Assembly: GCA_038318565.1 (NCBI GenBank) | Contig: JBBQCI010000025.1 | Coordinates: forward strand, 1-42,257 | Direction of reading: 5' to 3' | DNA from: UBA11346 sp038318565 | GTDB taxonomy: Bacteria; Planctomycetota; UBA11346 | DNA length: 42,257 bases | In this document: positions 32,855 through 41,879 of the stretch, one piece after another | How the letters are laid out: each line of letters starts with the position of its first letter | Numbering within the stretch: position 1 is the first letter of the stretch | The notes under the pieces: generated by a model | Told to the model about the DNA's origin: nothing | Databases searched by the model: none | What the model saw: only the letters and a program-made list of their open reading frames with translations | Translations under genes and position numbers: made by a program

Positions 32855-33859
32855 TCATGCCTCTCCTGGATAGCGCAGACCCCACTGCCGACGTAGGTCA
32901 TCCATCGTACGCTGCACCACCAGTGAGTCGGCCAGCGGCATGATCGTGGATTCGGTCAAGCCAGCCGCAAGGCAACGCGCGACCTCGATGATCTGCGCCT
33001 CAAAGCCGTTGCCTGGCAGCGGCAGTTCAACTGTCGTGGCCGGACCAGAGGCCGGCACCAGCTCGGCACGCGTCGCATGCCAGAAGTCGGGCACGATGAT
33101 CGCGCCTTCAGTACCCGAGATACGTGCGAGATGCGAGGTCGACGTGCGTACCGCACAGGTCAGCGAGGCAAGCCGCCCGCCGCTCCAGCCAACCACCATC
33201 GCAGCCTGTTCATCGACGCCGGTTTCGCCCAGGTGAGCGAATCCGGTGACGCGTTCCGGACGCGAACCAAACACCATGCCGGCAAAGGACAACACGTAGA
33301 CGCCTACATCAAGGAGCGCACCGCCCGCCAAAGCTGGATTGAGCAGCCGGGAGGCAGGATCCCAGCCGCAGCGGAAGCCGAAGTCGGCGCTGACCAGACG
33401 CGGCTCGCCGATTGCACCGGCGGCAAGCCAGGCCTGAACCTGGCGGGCTACCGGCAGGAAGCGCGACCACATCGCCTCCATCAGAAAGACGCGGCGCTCG
33501 GCGGCTAGCTCAATGAGATCCTCCAACTGGCCAGCATTGATCGTGATCGGCTTCTCGCACAACACCGCCTTGCCATGCAGCAATGCCAGACGCGCGGCGG
33601 CATGGTGATGCATGTGCGGAGTCGCAACGTAGACCGCATCAACCGCCGGATCGTCACACAACTCTGCTGGTGATGCATAGGCCGTACCACCATGAGTAGC
33701 CGCAAACGTTTTCGCTTTTTCTACGCTGCGCGAAGCCACTGCGACAAGCTGGCATCCCGGAACTGCGGCGAGAGCCGTTGCGAATTTTGCGGCAATGGAT
33801 CCGGGTCCGATGATGCCCCAGCGAACGGGTGGCACGGAGCTCCGCAGCGTTTCACTCAT
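32855..33859 (-). CDS. Gfo/Idh/MocA family oxidoreductase
   Basis: A 334-residue NAD(P)-dependent oxidoreductase. The Rossmann motif is VRWGIIGPGSIAAKFA near residues 12-27; the conserved EKP follows in VLCEKPITIN near residue 98. FLMEAMWSRFLP and GGALLDVGVYVLSFAGMVFG place it near the dihydrodiol dehydrogenase-like branch. It differs clearly from the oxidoreductase at 244-1359, so the two are not recent duplicates. The start overlaps the stop of the small membrane protein gene (ATGA) and the stop abuts the TerB-like gene. The substrate is unknown. Confidence 0.9.
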   Translation of the reverse strand: MSETLRSSVPPVRWGIIGPGSIAAKFATALAAVPGCQLVAVASRSVEKAKTFAATHGGTAYASPAELCDDPAVDAVYVATPHMHHHAAARLALLHGKAVLCEKPITINAGQLEDLIELAAERRVFLMEAMWSRFLPVARQVQAWLAAGAIGEPRLVSADFGFRCGWDPASRLLNPALAGGALLDVGVYVLSFAGMVFGSRPERVTGFAHLGETGVDEQAAMVVGWSGGRLASLTCAVRTSTSHLARISGTEGAIIVPDFWHATRAELVPASGPATTVELPLPGNGFEAQIIEVARCLAAGLTESTIMPLADSLVVQRTMDDLRRQWGLRYPGEA

Positions 33860-34230
33860 GGGGTGCCTGGCGATCCTGTGCCCAGCACTCGGCGGAGCTC
33901 ATAGAGGGGTAGTTCAACGCCGACATACGCCACGGCACACCCTGCACTGCATAAGCAGAAGGCTATACCAGATGCTACCACGCTGGGTCCCCGCTCCTGG
34001 TCGCCGAAAGCCATGGCCGTCCCAACGATGCACACCAGGCCCGCTGGCACAGCGATGAACCAATAGGCCTGCAAGGTCTGCGACAACTCGATGACAAGCA
34101 CGGTCATATGCGGCAACTTCGCATTGAGCGCCTGGAACACCGCCAGGTACCTGGGAACCCAGAACACGTAGACCGCGAACATCCCCAGGAACGAGCACAG
34201 CGCTGCGCCGAGGATGGCGTAGGGCACCAT
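33856..34230 (-). CDS. Small membrane protein with GspF/PilC-like segment
   Basis: A 124-residue protein with three membrane helices (about 5-30, 52-76 and 83-105). The stretch AKLPHMTVLVIELSQTLQAYWF resembles the LP-x-T ... ls ... yW segment of type II secretion/pilus inner-membrane proteins GspF/PilC, but the protein is far shorter than those. It overlaps the Gfo/Idh/MocA start by four bases and begins 2 nt after the upstream 74-residue ORF, so it is inside an operon. The function is unknown; the GspF likeness is a pattern match only. Confidence 0.6.
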   Translation of the reverse strand: MVPYAILGAALCSFLGMFAVYVFWVPRYLAVFQALNAKLPHMTVLVIELSQTLQAYWFIAVPAGLVCIVGTAMAFGDQERGPSVVASGIAFCLCSAGCAVAYVGVELPLYELRRVLGTGSPGTP

Positions 34231-34232
34231 GA

Positions 34233-34457
34233 TCAGGGTCCGACTGTTACGATGAACGATTTGCCGTTGTTGTTGCGGTATCGCTTCAGGGCCTTCACGA
34301 AGAGCTCAAGCGGGACTTCGGTCTTGGCCGCATCTGCGGTCGAGATCGCGGCGTGCTTGGTCCCCGTGACCTGCACCGGTATGCTGACCCGGCCCTGGTC
34401 GGAGACGGCGACTAGGCGCTTGTTGATGTGGTCGTAGCCGACGGCGAGGTTGTCCAT
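34233..34457 (-). CDS. Small hypothetical protein
   Basis: A 74-residue soluble protein, with alternating beta-like and helical stretches (KRLVAVSDQGRVSIPVQV, then PLELFVKALKRYRNNNGKSF). I do not recognise a family. It is 2 nt from the next gene and 34 nt after the zinc-ribbon ORF on the same strand, so it is likely a real operon member. Confidence 0.55.
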   Translation of the reverse strand: MDNLAVGYDHINKRLVAVSDQGRVSIPVQVTGTKHAAISTADAAKTEVPLELFVKALKRYRNNNGKSFIVTVGP

Positions 34458-34491
34458 GGATTCCGTTCCGGGTGCAGGTCGCGCAGCATGC

Positions 34492-34734
34492 TCAGGTATT
34501 CAGCTTGCGGTAGTCGTCGATCCACGCCGGCAGGTGGTCGTAGTGCCCCGACCAGGCCATGTGCGAGCGATCGCGCGAGCACTCCAGCACAACGGTCCGA
34601 TCAGCTGGCTGAACCTGGATGTTCAAGGGGCTGCCGCACTTCGGGCAGTCGATGTAGGCCGCCATCTTCGGCGTTCCGTCGCCTTCGATCAGGTCGTCAA
34701 TCAGGCCGATGATCCGTTCGTATTCGTAAGCCAT
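34492..34734 (-). CDS. Small zinc-ribbon-like hypothetical protein
   Basis: An 80-residue protein starting at MAYEYERII. It has a Cys pair in DCPKCGSP followed 17-18 residues later by LECSRDRSHM, so Cys and His could complete a zinc site. The first 20 residues form an amphipathic helix. A start further upstream at 34779 is possible but adds only a basic, Pro-rich tail. Part of the leftward six-gene unit; function unknown. Confidence 0.55.
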   Translation of the reverse strand: MAYEYERIIGLIDDLIEGDGTPKMAAYIDCPKCGSPLNIQVQPADRTVVLECSRDRSHMAWSGHYDHLPAWIDDYRKLNT

Positions 34735-34789
34735 GGGATAGACCGTCCGGGGAATAGGTTCAGGTGGCAGGTGGCGCATCAGACATGGA

Positions 34790-35611
34790 TCAGGCCGCTT
34801 CTAGCCTGGTCAGCAGGTCGTCCCGCCGCCACCACACCAGACCGCCCGACACCACCGCGCCGATGGCGGCAGCGATGGCCGGAACGAAGCCGCCTCCGGC
34901 GATCAATTGCACCAGTAAGGCAAGACCAGGCACGCCAAGGGCCGCGACCAGGTGCAGACGTCGGCGGGACCACTCCTGGCCCGCCGAGACCCAGGCGACC
35001 GCAGCTGCCCCGGCGGCGGCCAAACCGATGGTGAAACACAAGGTACCGGAAGGGGCGGCCCATCCGGAGCAGGCGACCACCACGCCCACGGCGAATCCGC
35101 CAAGTGCGCCGCGAACTGCCCGACGCAAGCGCAACAGGCGGACGTCGCAGGCGCTCGCCAGCAGGGCAATGGCACTGATGTCGGCCTCGTTGCGCGCCTG
35201 CAGTCGGGTCCGCTCGGCCGCGTCATGTGCAGTCACGATGCTGGCCGGCAGCTGGGCGGGCAGTGGCCGATGCGACAGTTCCTGCGCTGGGGCACGACAC
35301 CAGCGCCATGCCACCACAACACCCAGCACGGCGGCCAGCGTCAACAGCATCGACAGCACGGCTCCACCGCCCCACTCCTCCACCTTGGTCACTGCCCCTA
35401 GGCCTGGGCAGCAGAGCGCCGCCAGGATCAGCGCGGTCAGATCGATGCGACCCTTGAGGGCCGAAGATCCTGTGACGGTGGCGATCGCCTCTGCCAGCGC
35501 CGCGCGCATCGGGCCATCATCCTGTGCTGGCGCTGGCGTCGCTGGCGCCCGGGCGGCTGCCGTTTGGGCAGGTTCGCCGTGATCGATCTCATAGCCCTGG
35601 GCCTCGCTCAT
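34790..35611 (-). CDS. Polytopic membrane protein of unknown function
   Basis: A 273-residue protein with about six hydrophobic helices (for example LSMLLTLAAVLGVVVAWRW, ALGGFAVGVVVACSG, LCFTIGLAAAGAAAVAWV, VPAIAAAIGAVVSGGLVWW) and a basic central loop rich in Arg (DVRLLRLRRAVRG). The first ~60 residues are soluble and Ala/Pro-rich. I place the start at the ATG at 35611, before the divergent pentapeptide gene; a longer frame would read across that gene. No family is recognised. It is probably the first gene of the six-gene leftward unit. Confidence 0.6.
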   Translation of the reverse strand: MSEAQGYEIDHGEPAQTAAARAPATPAPAQDDGPMRAALAEAIATVTGSSALKGRIDLTALILAALCCPGLGAVTKVEEWGGGAVLSMLLTLAAVLGVVVAWRWCRAPAQELSHRPLPAQLPASIVTAHDAAERTRLQARNEADISAIALLASACDVRLLRLRRAVRGALGGFAVGVVVACSGWAAPSGTLCFTIGLAAAGAAAVAWVSAGQEWSRRRLHLVAALGVPGLALLVQLIAGGGFVPAIAAAIGAVVSGGLVWWRRDDLLTRLEAA

Positions 35612-35716
35612 CCCCGTCACGATCCACGTCCGATTGGCAAGCCAAGCAGCGACCCCCCCCACTCGTCGATTGCCCATCTGATCCTGCCGGCGTACACTGC
35701 CAGCGGAGACCTCCAC

Positions 35717-36253
35717 ATGGCCGAGCTCGAACGTCGTGATCTCGTGCTTGCCCTGATCGGCGCCGGCCCGCAACCGCGGCTGTCCGGCATTGATCTGTCC
35801 GGCCTCGACCTGTCCCACCTCGACTTCCATGGCGCCAGCCTGCACGGTGCCGACCTGTCGAACTGCAACCTGCATCGCGCCGACCTCGAAGGCTGCGACC
35901 TCAGTCGGGCCAATCTGACCGAGGCTGATCTCAGTCATGCACGGCTGCGCAAAGCTCACCTCCAATACGCCATCCTCTTCCAGGCCAAGCTGGACCTGGC
36001 CGACATCCACGCTGCGGACCTGTCGCACACCATGCTCAAGGGCGCCAGCATGCGCGAAGCCAGTGCCGCCGAGGTCTTTCTCAAAGAGGCCGATCTGCGC
36101 GGACTACACGCCGAGAAGGCCGACCTGCGTGGCGCCAACTTCGGTGGCGCCAACTACGAGGGCGCCTGCTTTGACGGGGCGTTTCTTACCGGAGCGATCA
36201 ACCCGCCCGGTGGCGGCGTCAATAGCGGTATGCAGCGCGCCGTCAGGCACTGA
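35717..36253 (+). CDS. Pentapeptide-repeat protein
   Basis: A 178-residue protein dominated by A(D/N)LxX repeats from about residue 20 to 160 (DLSGLDLSHLDFHGASLHGADLS and on), expected to form a right-handed quadrilateral beta-helix. Such proteins include gyrase-protecting DNA mimics, but most have no known role and this one cannot be assigned. No signal peptide is seen. The ATG at 35717 has GGAG 9 nt upstream. It is divergent from the membrane protein gene across 105 bp. Confidence 0.88.
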   Translation: MAELERRDLVLALIGAGPQPRLSGIDLSGLDLSHLDFHGASLHGADLSNCNLHRADLEGCDLSRANLTEADLSHARLRKAHLQYAILFQAKLDLADIHAADLSHTMLKGASMREASAAEVFLKEADLRGLHAEKADLRGANFGGANYEGACFDGAFLTGAINPPGGGVNSGMQRAVRH

Positions 36254-36316
36254 TCCGGCTGTATCGCCTTGGCCGACTTCCGGTCGTTTATGCCAGGAAT
36301 GCGAGACGATCAGCAC

Positions 36317-37630
36317 ATGCACACCCGCCGATGCCTCCTTCAACGCGGGCTGCTCGGAGCCGCCTCGATCAGCGGGCTCGCGACCTTCCTGCAACAGGGA
36401 TGGGCCGCCGAGAGCGCCGTGCCCGCTGCACCGGCAGTCGGCTTCGGCCCCCTGTTGAAGGATCCGGCCGGCATATTCGACCTGCCCAGCGGCTTTGCCT
36501 ACCGTATCTTGTCGCGATCAGGGACGGTGATGGCCGACGGTTGGCGATTGCCTGGCATGATGGATGGCATGGCCAGCTTTGCCGTGGGTGGCAAAACCGT
36601 GCTGGTGCGTAACCACGAAATGCCCGCCTCGGCCAAGCCCACAGGCCCGTTCCAGGACCGGCCGCTGGGTGACGCTGCATCCTACGACGGTATGCAGCCA
36701 GGTGGCACCACCACGGTGGTCATCGATCCGGCCACTGGCGCGGTCGAGCGGGAATTCCTCAGCTTGGCTGGTACCCTGCGCAACTGCGCTGGCGGCCCGA
36801 CACCGTGGGGATCATGGATCAGTTGCGAGGAGACTACCGACCGCGCCAATGCCGTGCTGGGCAAGGACCACGGCTTCGCCTTTGAGGTGCCGGCGACGCT
36901 TGAGCCGCGACTTGCCGACCCGGTCCCATTGGCCGCGATGGGCCGGTTCCGCCGCGAAGCGGTCTGCGTGCATGCCGCCAGCGGCATCGTCTACCAGACC
37001 GAGGACGATACGCATGGCTGCTTCTACCGATTCATCCCCGACCAACCACGCCAGCTGCGCAGCGGAGGACGTCTAGAGGCACTGCGCATCCGCGGCTTCG
37101 TGGGCGACACCACAAACTGGACCCAGCGCGACATCCCGGTCGGCCAAGCCATGCCGGTGGATTGGGTGCCGGTCGATGACCGTCTCGGCTCCCCCGCGGC
37201 CCAGGCGGCGGAACGCGGCGCGCACCGCTTCACCCGTGGCGAGGGGCTATGGATCCACGGCGACCGCATGTGGTTCACCGCCACCGACGGCGGCGCCAAG
37301 CGCAAAGGCCAGATCTGGCAGCTGGAACGCGATGTCCTCACGTTGTTCGCCGAGCCTGATGACGCCCATCTGCTGGAGAACGGCGACAATCTGGTGTATG
37401 CCCCGTGGGATGATCTCATCGTCTGCGAAGATGCAGCGGGCAGCGACGCCGATCCCGGGCAGCATCTGGTCGGCATTACACCGACCGGCAGGCCCTACCA
37501 CCTCGGGCGCAATCGTCTGAATGACAGCGAACTGGCCGGGGCGTGTTTTGCCCCGGACGGGCGGACCCTGTTCGTCAATATTCAGACACCTGGCCTCACC
37601 TTCGCCATAACTGGGCCGTGGAAATCCTGA
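36317..37630 (+). CDS. PhoX/DUF839 family protein, Tat-exported
   Basis: A 437-residue secreted protein of the PhoX family, whose studied members are Ca2+/Fe3+-dependent alkaline phosphatases that release phosphate from organic esters. The N-terminus is a twin-arginine signal: TRRCLLQRGLLGAAS, a hydrophobic stretch, then a likely cleavage near GWAAES. Family blocks include NCAGGPTPWGSWISCEE, VYQTEDDTHGCFYRFIP and ENGDNLVYAPWDDLIVCED. I chose the ATG at 36317 to place the Arg pair near the start. The gene is convergent with the ABC ATPase, with 5 bp between stops. Its true substrate is not proven from sequence. Confidence 0.88.
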   Translation: MHTRRCLLQRGLLGAASISGLATFLQQGWAAESAVPAAPAVGFGPLLKDPAGIFDLPSGFAYRILSRSGTVMADGWRLPGMMDGMASFAVGGKTVLVRNHEMPASAKPTGPFQDRPLGDAASYDGMQPGGTTTVVIDPATGAVEREFLSLAGTLRNCAGGPTPWGSWISCEETTDRANAVLGKDHGFAFEVPATLEPRLADPVPLAAMGRFRREAVCVHAASGIVYQTEDDTHGCFYRFIPDQPRQLRSGGRLEALRIRGFVGDTTNWTQRDIPVGQAMPVDWVPVDDRLGSPAAQAAERGAHRFTRGEGLWIHGDRMWFTATDGGAKRKGQIWQLERDVLTLFAEPDDAHLLENGDNLVYAPWDDLIVCEDAAGSDADPGQHLVGITPTGRPYHLGRNRLNDSELAGACFAPDGRTLFVNIQTPGLTFAITGPWKS

Positions 37631-37635
37631 CGTAT

Positions 37636-38517
37636 CTACAGCACCTCGTCGCCTGCCTTCGTCATCTTGAACACCGGCAGGCGTTCGGCAGCCGCCGCAC
37701 GCGGGGGATGGATCAGATGTTCGAGGTGCTCGCGGGTGGCTCGATAGGCGGGTGAATTCACCATCTCGCGGGTACGCGGAACCGGCAGCGGCACGTCGAC
37801 CATCTCGCGCAGCCAACCACCACGGTGTTCGGCGTCAGGCGGCTGCAGCACCAACACCCGATCGGCCAGCCACAGCGCTTCATCGATGTCGTGGGTGATG
37901 AACACGATGGTGATGTCGACCTGCTGCCAGATCTGCAGCAGATGCTCCTGGAGATTCGCCCGGGTTTGCGGATCAAGTGCACCGAACGGTTCATCCATGA
38001 GCAGGATGCGCGGACCAGCGGCCAGCGCGCGAGCGATGGCGACGCGCTGACGCTGACCACCGGACAATTGGTGCGGCCAGACCTCGGCCTTGTTGCCCAG
38101 CCCGACGAGTTCCAACCACTGGAGCGCCTCGGAACGCGCCTGATCGTGACCGCGCTCCTGCATCTCCAGACCGAACATGACGTTCTTCAGCACCGACAGC
38201 CAGGGGAACAGGGTGTAGCCCTGGAAGACCATGCCGCGATCCGGTCCAGGGCCATTGACCGGCTTCCCATCAAGCAGCACCTCGCCCGCGGTATGTCCGG
38301 TCAGGCCGGCGAGGATGCGCACCAGCGTACTCTTGCCGCAGCCGCTGGCTCCGACCACGGTAATGAACTCGCGTCGGCGCACCTGGAACGAGACGTCATG
38401 CAGAGCATGGGCGAAAACACCACCGACCCCTGGAAATGACATGCCGAGCTGGCGTACGTCGAGCACAACCGGACGCGCGGCAATCCGTTCAAAACGCTCC
38501 TGGATCGCATCGTTCAT
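37636..38517 (-). CDS. ABC transporter ATP-binding protein, NitT/TauT type
   Basis: A 293-residue ATPase of the nitrate/sulfonate/taurine importer group. It shows Walker A GASGCGKST (about 55-63), Q-loop MVFQGYTLFPWLSV, signature LSGGQRQRVAIARAL, Walker B ILLMDEPFGALD and H-loop ITHDIDEAL. A C-terminal tail of about 60 residues (after VLVLQPPDAEH) is longer than usual. Its start overlaps the permease stop (ATGA). It completes a binding protein-permease-ATPase importer; the substrate is not clear from sequence. Confidence 0.93.
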   Translation of the reverse strand: MNDAIQERFERIAARPVVLDVRQLGMSFPGVGGVFAHALHDVSFQVRRREFITVVGASGCGKSTLVRILAGLTGHTAGEVLLDGKPVNGPGPDRGMVFQGYTLFPWLSVLKNVMFGLEMQERGHDQARSEALQWLELVGLGNKAEVWPHQLSGGQRQRVAIARALAAGPRILLMDEPFGALDPQTRANLQEHLLQIWQQVDITIVFITHDIDEALWLADRVLVLQPPDAEHRGGWLREMVDVPLPVPRTREMVNSPAYRATREHLEHLIHPPRAAAAERLPVFKMTKAGDEVL

Positions 38518-39572
38518 TGCTGCCCTGCCTTGGGATCGTACTTCCGGGCCAGCATCAGCATAATGTAGGGCAGACGTAGGGGGAACGAGACGATAGCGAA
38601 GGCGATCTGCGACGGCCGGGATGGCTGCTGGCCGCTCCACGGGAAGACAAATCGCCCGATCCAGCCGAGCACCTGGTCGGTGATGAGACCGATCAGGCCG
38701 ATGATGATAATGCCAGCGAAGACATTGTCGTAGGCACGGTATTTGCCCTGCTGGTTGATGTACCAGCTGATGCCGCTGCTGGCCCCGATCAATTCGGCGA
38801 CGATCAGATAGGTCCACGCCCAACCAAGCAGCACGCGCATGTCGGTGTACAGATTCGGGAGGATGCCCGGGACGACTACGCGAGTAAGTAGTCGTTTGTC
38901 GGACGCACCAAGCGTTTGCGCCGCTTCGATCAGGGCACGGTCGAGGTTCCGGGTGGTGTTGGCAACCACCAGGACCATCTGGAACAGTGTGCCGACGACA
39001 ATGATCGCGATCTTCGGCGCATCGTTGATTCCAAGGACCGCTACGCACAGGGCGCCGAAGGCGGGTGCCGGCATGTAGCGAATAAAATCCACGAACGGCT
39101 CGATCAGCCGCGACAGCGCTGGGATCGCTCCGCACAGAATGCCAAGCGGCACGCCGATGAGAGCACTGATGACGAAACCCCACAGAATAACGCTGATCGA
39201 ATGGCCGATGCTTTCATGCAGCCAGGGATCACCCCGTCGCAACGGCGGCGTGGTGAATCCGGTCCATAGGGCACGGGCGACCTCGTGCGGGGCGGGTAGG
39301 AAGACCGGATTGACCCGATCGCCGCGCGGCGCTGCGGTTCCGGATCGCTGCGCCTGTACAACGGCGTCGGCAAAAGCAGATGACTCGACGCGCATGTCGA
39401 CGGCATAGACCGAATCGCCGGCGTGGTCGATCAGAACCTGCGGATGCCACAACCAGGGCACGTAGCTGAGCGCGGACCAAGCCACCACAGGCAGCAGGAA
39501 CGCCCCGAACCACAGCGCCCCGGCCAGACGCGGCGGGAGGGAACCCGCAACACGCCAGGCCGAGCGCGCCAT
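38514..39572 (-). CDS. ABC transporter permease, NitT/TauT type
   Basis: A 352-residue inner-membrane permease of the SsuC/TauC group. The coupling-helix (EAA) region reads LIEAAQTLGASDKRLLTRVVVPGILPNLYTDMR. Core helices include SISVILWGFVISALIGVPLGILCG and VFAGIIIIGLIGLITDQVLGWIG. About 90 residues between the first helix and the core (HAGDSVYAVDMRVESS onward) form an extra periplasmic loop not found in short members of the family. It overlaps the ATPase by four bases and follows the binding protein gene by 6 bp. Confidence 0.93.
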   Translation of the reverse strand: MARSAWRVAGSLPPRLAGALWFGAFLLPVVAWSALSYVPWLWHPQVLIDHAGDSVYAVDMRVESSAFADAVVQAQRSGTAAPRGDRVNPVFLPAPHEVARALWTGFTTPPLRRGDPWLHESIGHSISVILWGFVISALIGVPLGILCGAIPALSRLIEPFVDFIRYMPAPAFGALCVAVLGINDAPKIAIIVVGTLFQMVLVVANTTRNLDRALIEAAQTLGASDKRLLTRVVVPGILPNLYTDMRVLLGWAWTYLIVAELIGASSGISWYINQQGKYRAYDNVFAGIIIIGLIGLITDQVLGWIGRFVFPWSGQQPSRPSQIAFAIVSFPLRLPYIMLMLARKYDPKAGQQ

Positions 39573-39578
39573 CTCCGC

Positions 39579-40553
39579 CTACTTCTTCACAGCTGTGATG
39601 AAGGACGGATCAATGAAGTCTTCGATGTTGAGAACCTTTTCGTAGACCTTGTTGGCAACGTTGAAGGCATTGGCGACCTTCGATGAACCGTAGACTGAGT
39701 CGAGGCCTTCGGCCTTGGCAAAGTGCTTCAGATTCCCAGCGAGATCAAGGATCATGGTGCCGGGCATCGCCTTGGCGTACTTCTCGGCCGAGACGTTGAC
39801 GCGGGCGGCCATGATTTTGATGCCATCATCGCGCGTCTTTGGATCGGCTAGAAAGGCCGTGATCTTCGGCCACACCGCGGCGAACTTCTGCCAGTCAGCC
39901 TTACGCTTGATAAGGCTTTCGGTGGCGACGACGGTGAAGTCGTAGATCAGACCGGGGACTTCCTTGCTGGTAAACAGCGGCTTCGAGCCGGGCACCAGTT
40001 CCAGGGCCTGACCACTGACCGGATACCAGGCTGCGATCGCGTCGACCTGTCCACTGGCCAGGGTCTGGGGCGTGTCATTGGTCGGCACCGACACGATGGT
40101 GACATCGGACTCCTTCATGCCATTCGCTTCGAGCGCTTTTAGAAGCAGGAGATGCTCGACCAAGCCGAGCTCAAGGCCGATCTTCTTGCCCTTGAGATCC
40201 TTGATCGAGTTGATGCCCGGCTTGCCAACGATCATGTCGTTGCCGTTGCTGTAGTCGGTCAACACGATGCCCTTGCTGGCCTTGCCCGCGGCGCCCATGA
40301 CCAACTGGTCGCCATTGGTGACGGTGACGGCATCGACCTTGCCAGCCTGGAAGGCCTCCATCGAGGGGCCGTATTCCATCCACACGAATTCGACGTCGAC
40401 GCCAGCCTCCTTGAACCAGCCCTTCTGGATCGCGATCTCCCAGGCGGTCCAACCCGGCCAGTCGGAGTAGGCGACTTTCAGGGACGGTTCACCGGCGGGG
40501 AGCGCGGCGAAGGTCAGAAGGAGGGAGAGGGTGGTCCTGCATGCAACGGTCAT
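39579..40553 (-). CDS. ABC transporter substrate-binding protein, NitT/TauT type
   Basis: A 324-residue periplasmic binding protein. A short signal peptide (about residues 1-24) is followed by LKVAYSDWPGWTAWEIAIQKGWFKEAGVDVEFVW, the usual entry of NMT1/SsuA-like proteins. Later blocks include GKVDAVTVTNGDQLVMG and SGQVDAIAAWYPVSGQALE. There is no lipobox cysteine. The ATG at 40553 has AGGAG 5 nt upstream. It begins the leftward binding protein-permease-ATPase operon. The ligand could be a sulfonate, nitrogen compound or similar small anion; I cannot choose. Confidence 0.9.
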   Translation of the reverse strand: MTVACRTTLSLLLTFAALPAGEPSLKVAYSDWPGWTAWEIAIQKGWFKEAGVDVEFVWMEYGPSMEAFQAGKVDAVTVTNGDQLVMGAAGKASKGIVLTDYSNGNDMIVGKPGINSIKDLKGKKIGLELGLVEHLLLLKALEANGMKESDVTIVSVPTNDTPQTLASGQVDAIAAWYPVSGQALELVPGSKPLFTSKEVPGLIYDFTVVATESLIKRKADWQKFAAVWPKITAFLADPKTRDDGIKIMAARVNVSAEKYAKAMPGTMILDLAGNLKHFAKAEGLDSVYGSSKVANAFNVANKVYEKVLNIEDFIDPSFITAVKK

Positions 40554-40639
40554 GACAACTCCTGCAGCGTGTGCTGCTGGCTGGCGAACCGGCCTGCTCG
40601 CGATTTGCGCACCTGCTCGCCAACCCCCCGTCCGCATTG

Positions 40640-40655
40640 CTGCATCGGCATGCAG
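40640..40655 (-). terminator. Short hairpin between the two binding-protein genes
   Basis: CTGCAT-CGGC-ATGCAG, a perfect 6-bp stem, 49 bp after the stop of the second binding-protein gene and upstream of the first importer operon. There is no U tract on either strand, so terminator function is uncertain. Confidence 0.3.
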
Positions 40656-40703
40656 TCGCTGCGGCGGACAGAGGTGTTGATGGGGGCAGGTGTGTTCACG
40701 CGG

Positions 40704-41762
40704 TCAGCTATCCGGACCGGGCCGTCCCGGCGATGCCTTGAGCTGCGGGTCGCTGTCGATCAGCTTCAGGTACTCGTCGGTGACGTAAGTTCTGGGGTCA
40801 GGCAATGCCTCGTCGGCACGCAGTGAGCCCACTTCTTTCATGAACGCCGCAATGGTGTTCATGGCTGAGTCGGCCTTGCCGCCGCGGCTGAAGGTGGTCA
40901 GCTGTCCGGCTAAGTCAAAGGTCGGACGGGTGTCGAACTCCTTGTTCATTGCCGCTTCTGAAATGTTGACGCCACCCACCGCATAGTGGCGCTTCATCAC
41001 CGCCAGTGCTTCGGGCCGGTTGGCAGCCAAGCTGCGCTGGGCACGCAAATAAACCGCCAGGAAGCGCGCCACCAACTGAGGATTCTCTTTGGCCCAATCG
41101 GCCCGCACCACCAAGTTGCCTGGCACCATCGTGCCTGTGTCTTTGCCCGAGCACAGGTACTTGGCGCCGGCCTTTTCTTCGACCGTGTAGGTGTTGGGGG
41201 CCCACAGCCCGCCCACATCTGCACTGCCCGAGCTCATCGCGGCGATGATTTCTGCCTGACCCATCGAGCGCACGGTCACGTCGCCTTTGGCCAAGCCAAA
41301 CTTCTGCAGGCAAGAGCGTGCGGCCAGGTCGACGGTGGAGTTGCCGGTCAGAAACACCGTGCCACCTTTCAGAGAAGCCGGATTTTTGATGATGGCGTCG
41401 GCATTGGGCCCGCGCACATACAGGGCGTTGGTCGCCGACTGGTCGTCGCTGAAAGCGATGGTGTGCAAGCCAAAGCGCACCGCGCCAAGCACAGCGGGCA
41501 CGCTGCCTGTGTAGCCTACGTCCCAGCTCTTGCTGGCGGCGATTTGTGGCGCACCTGCGGGGAAGTTGGTGATCGTGACCTTGAGGCCCATTTCTTTCCA
41601 CCAGCCCTTTTCTTCGGCCAGCGTAAAGGGTACTGAGCCCAACAAAGCGGGCTGCGAGCTGATGCGGACTTCTTTGAGGTCTTGGGCCAACACAGGCAAA
41701 GCAGGCCAGGCGGCCAGCCCTACCAAAGCGGCAATGAGTGTTCGGCGAATTTTGGTGCTCAT
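40704..41762 (-). CDS. ABC transporter substrate-binding protein, sulfonate/taurine type
   Basis: A 352-residue periplasmic binding protein with a classic Sec signal (MSTKIRRTLIAALVGLAAW, cleavage near VLAQ). The mature start EVRISSQPALLGSVPFTLAEEKGWW and the block SWDVGYTGSVPAVLGAVRFGLH are SsuA/TauA-like. It shares little with the neighbouring binding protein at 39579-40553. Its wording and codon choice look like Burkholderiales rather than the genes to the left. The ATG at 41762 has GGAG 9 nt upstream. It follows a truncated ATPase gene on the same strand, so it belongs to a second importer that continues past the window edge. Confidence 0.88.
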   Translation of the reverse strand: MSTKIRRTLIAALVGLAAWPALPVLAQDLKEVRISSQPALLGSVPFTLAEEKGWWKEMGLKVTITNFPAGAPQIAASKSWDVGYTGSVPAVLGAVRFGLHTIAFSDDQSATNALYVRGPNADAIIKNPASLKGGTVFLTGNSTVDLAARSCLQKFGLAKGDVTVRSMGQAEIIAAMSSGSADVGGLWAPNTYTVEEKAGAKYLCSGKDTGTMVPGNLVVRADWAKENPQLVARFLAVYLRAQRSLAANRPEALAVMKRHYAVGGVNISEAAMNKEFDTRPTFDLAGQLTTFSRGGKADSAMNTIAAFMKEVGSLRADEALPDPRTYVTDEYLKLIDSDPQLKASPGRPGPDS

Positions 41763-41879
41763 CGGGTCAAACTCCAGGGTTGTGGTGAAGGGGCGAAAGT
41801 GGGGCCAAGGTGGGGCCAAAGTGCAGCACACAGGTCAACCCCGTGCATTCAGGGTCAAAAAAAGCTCGGGTCGTACGGC

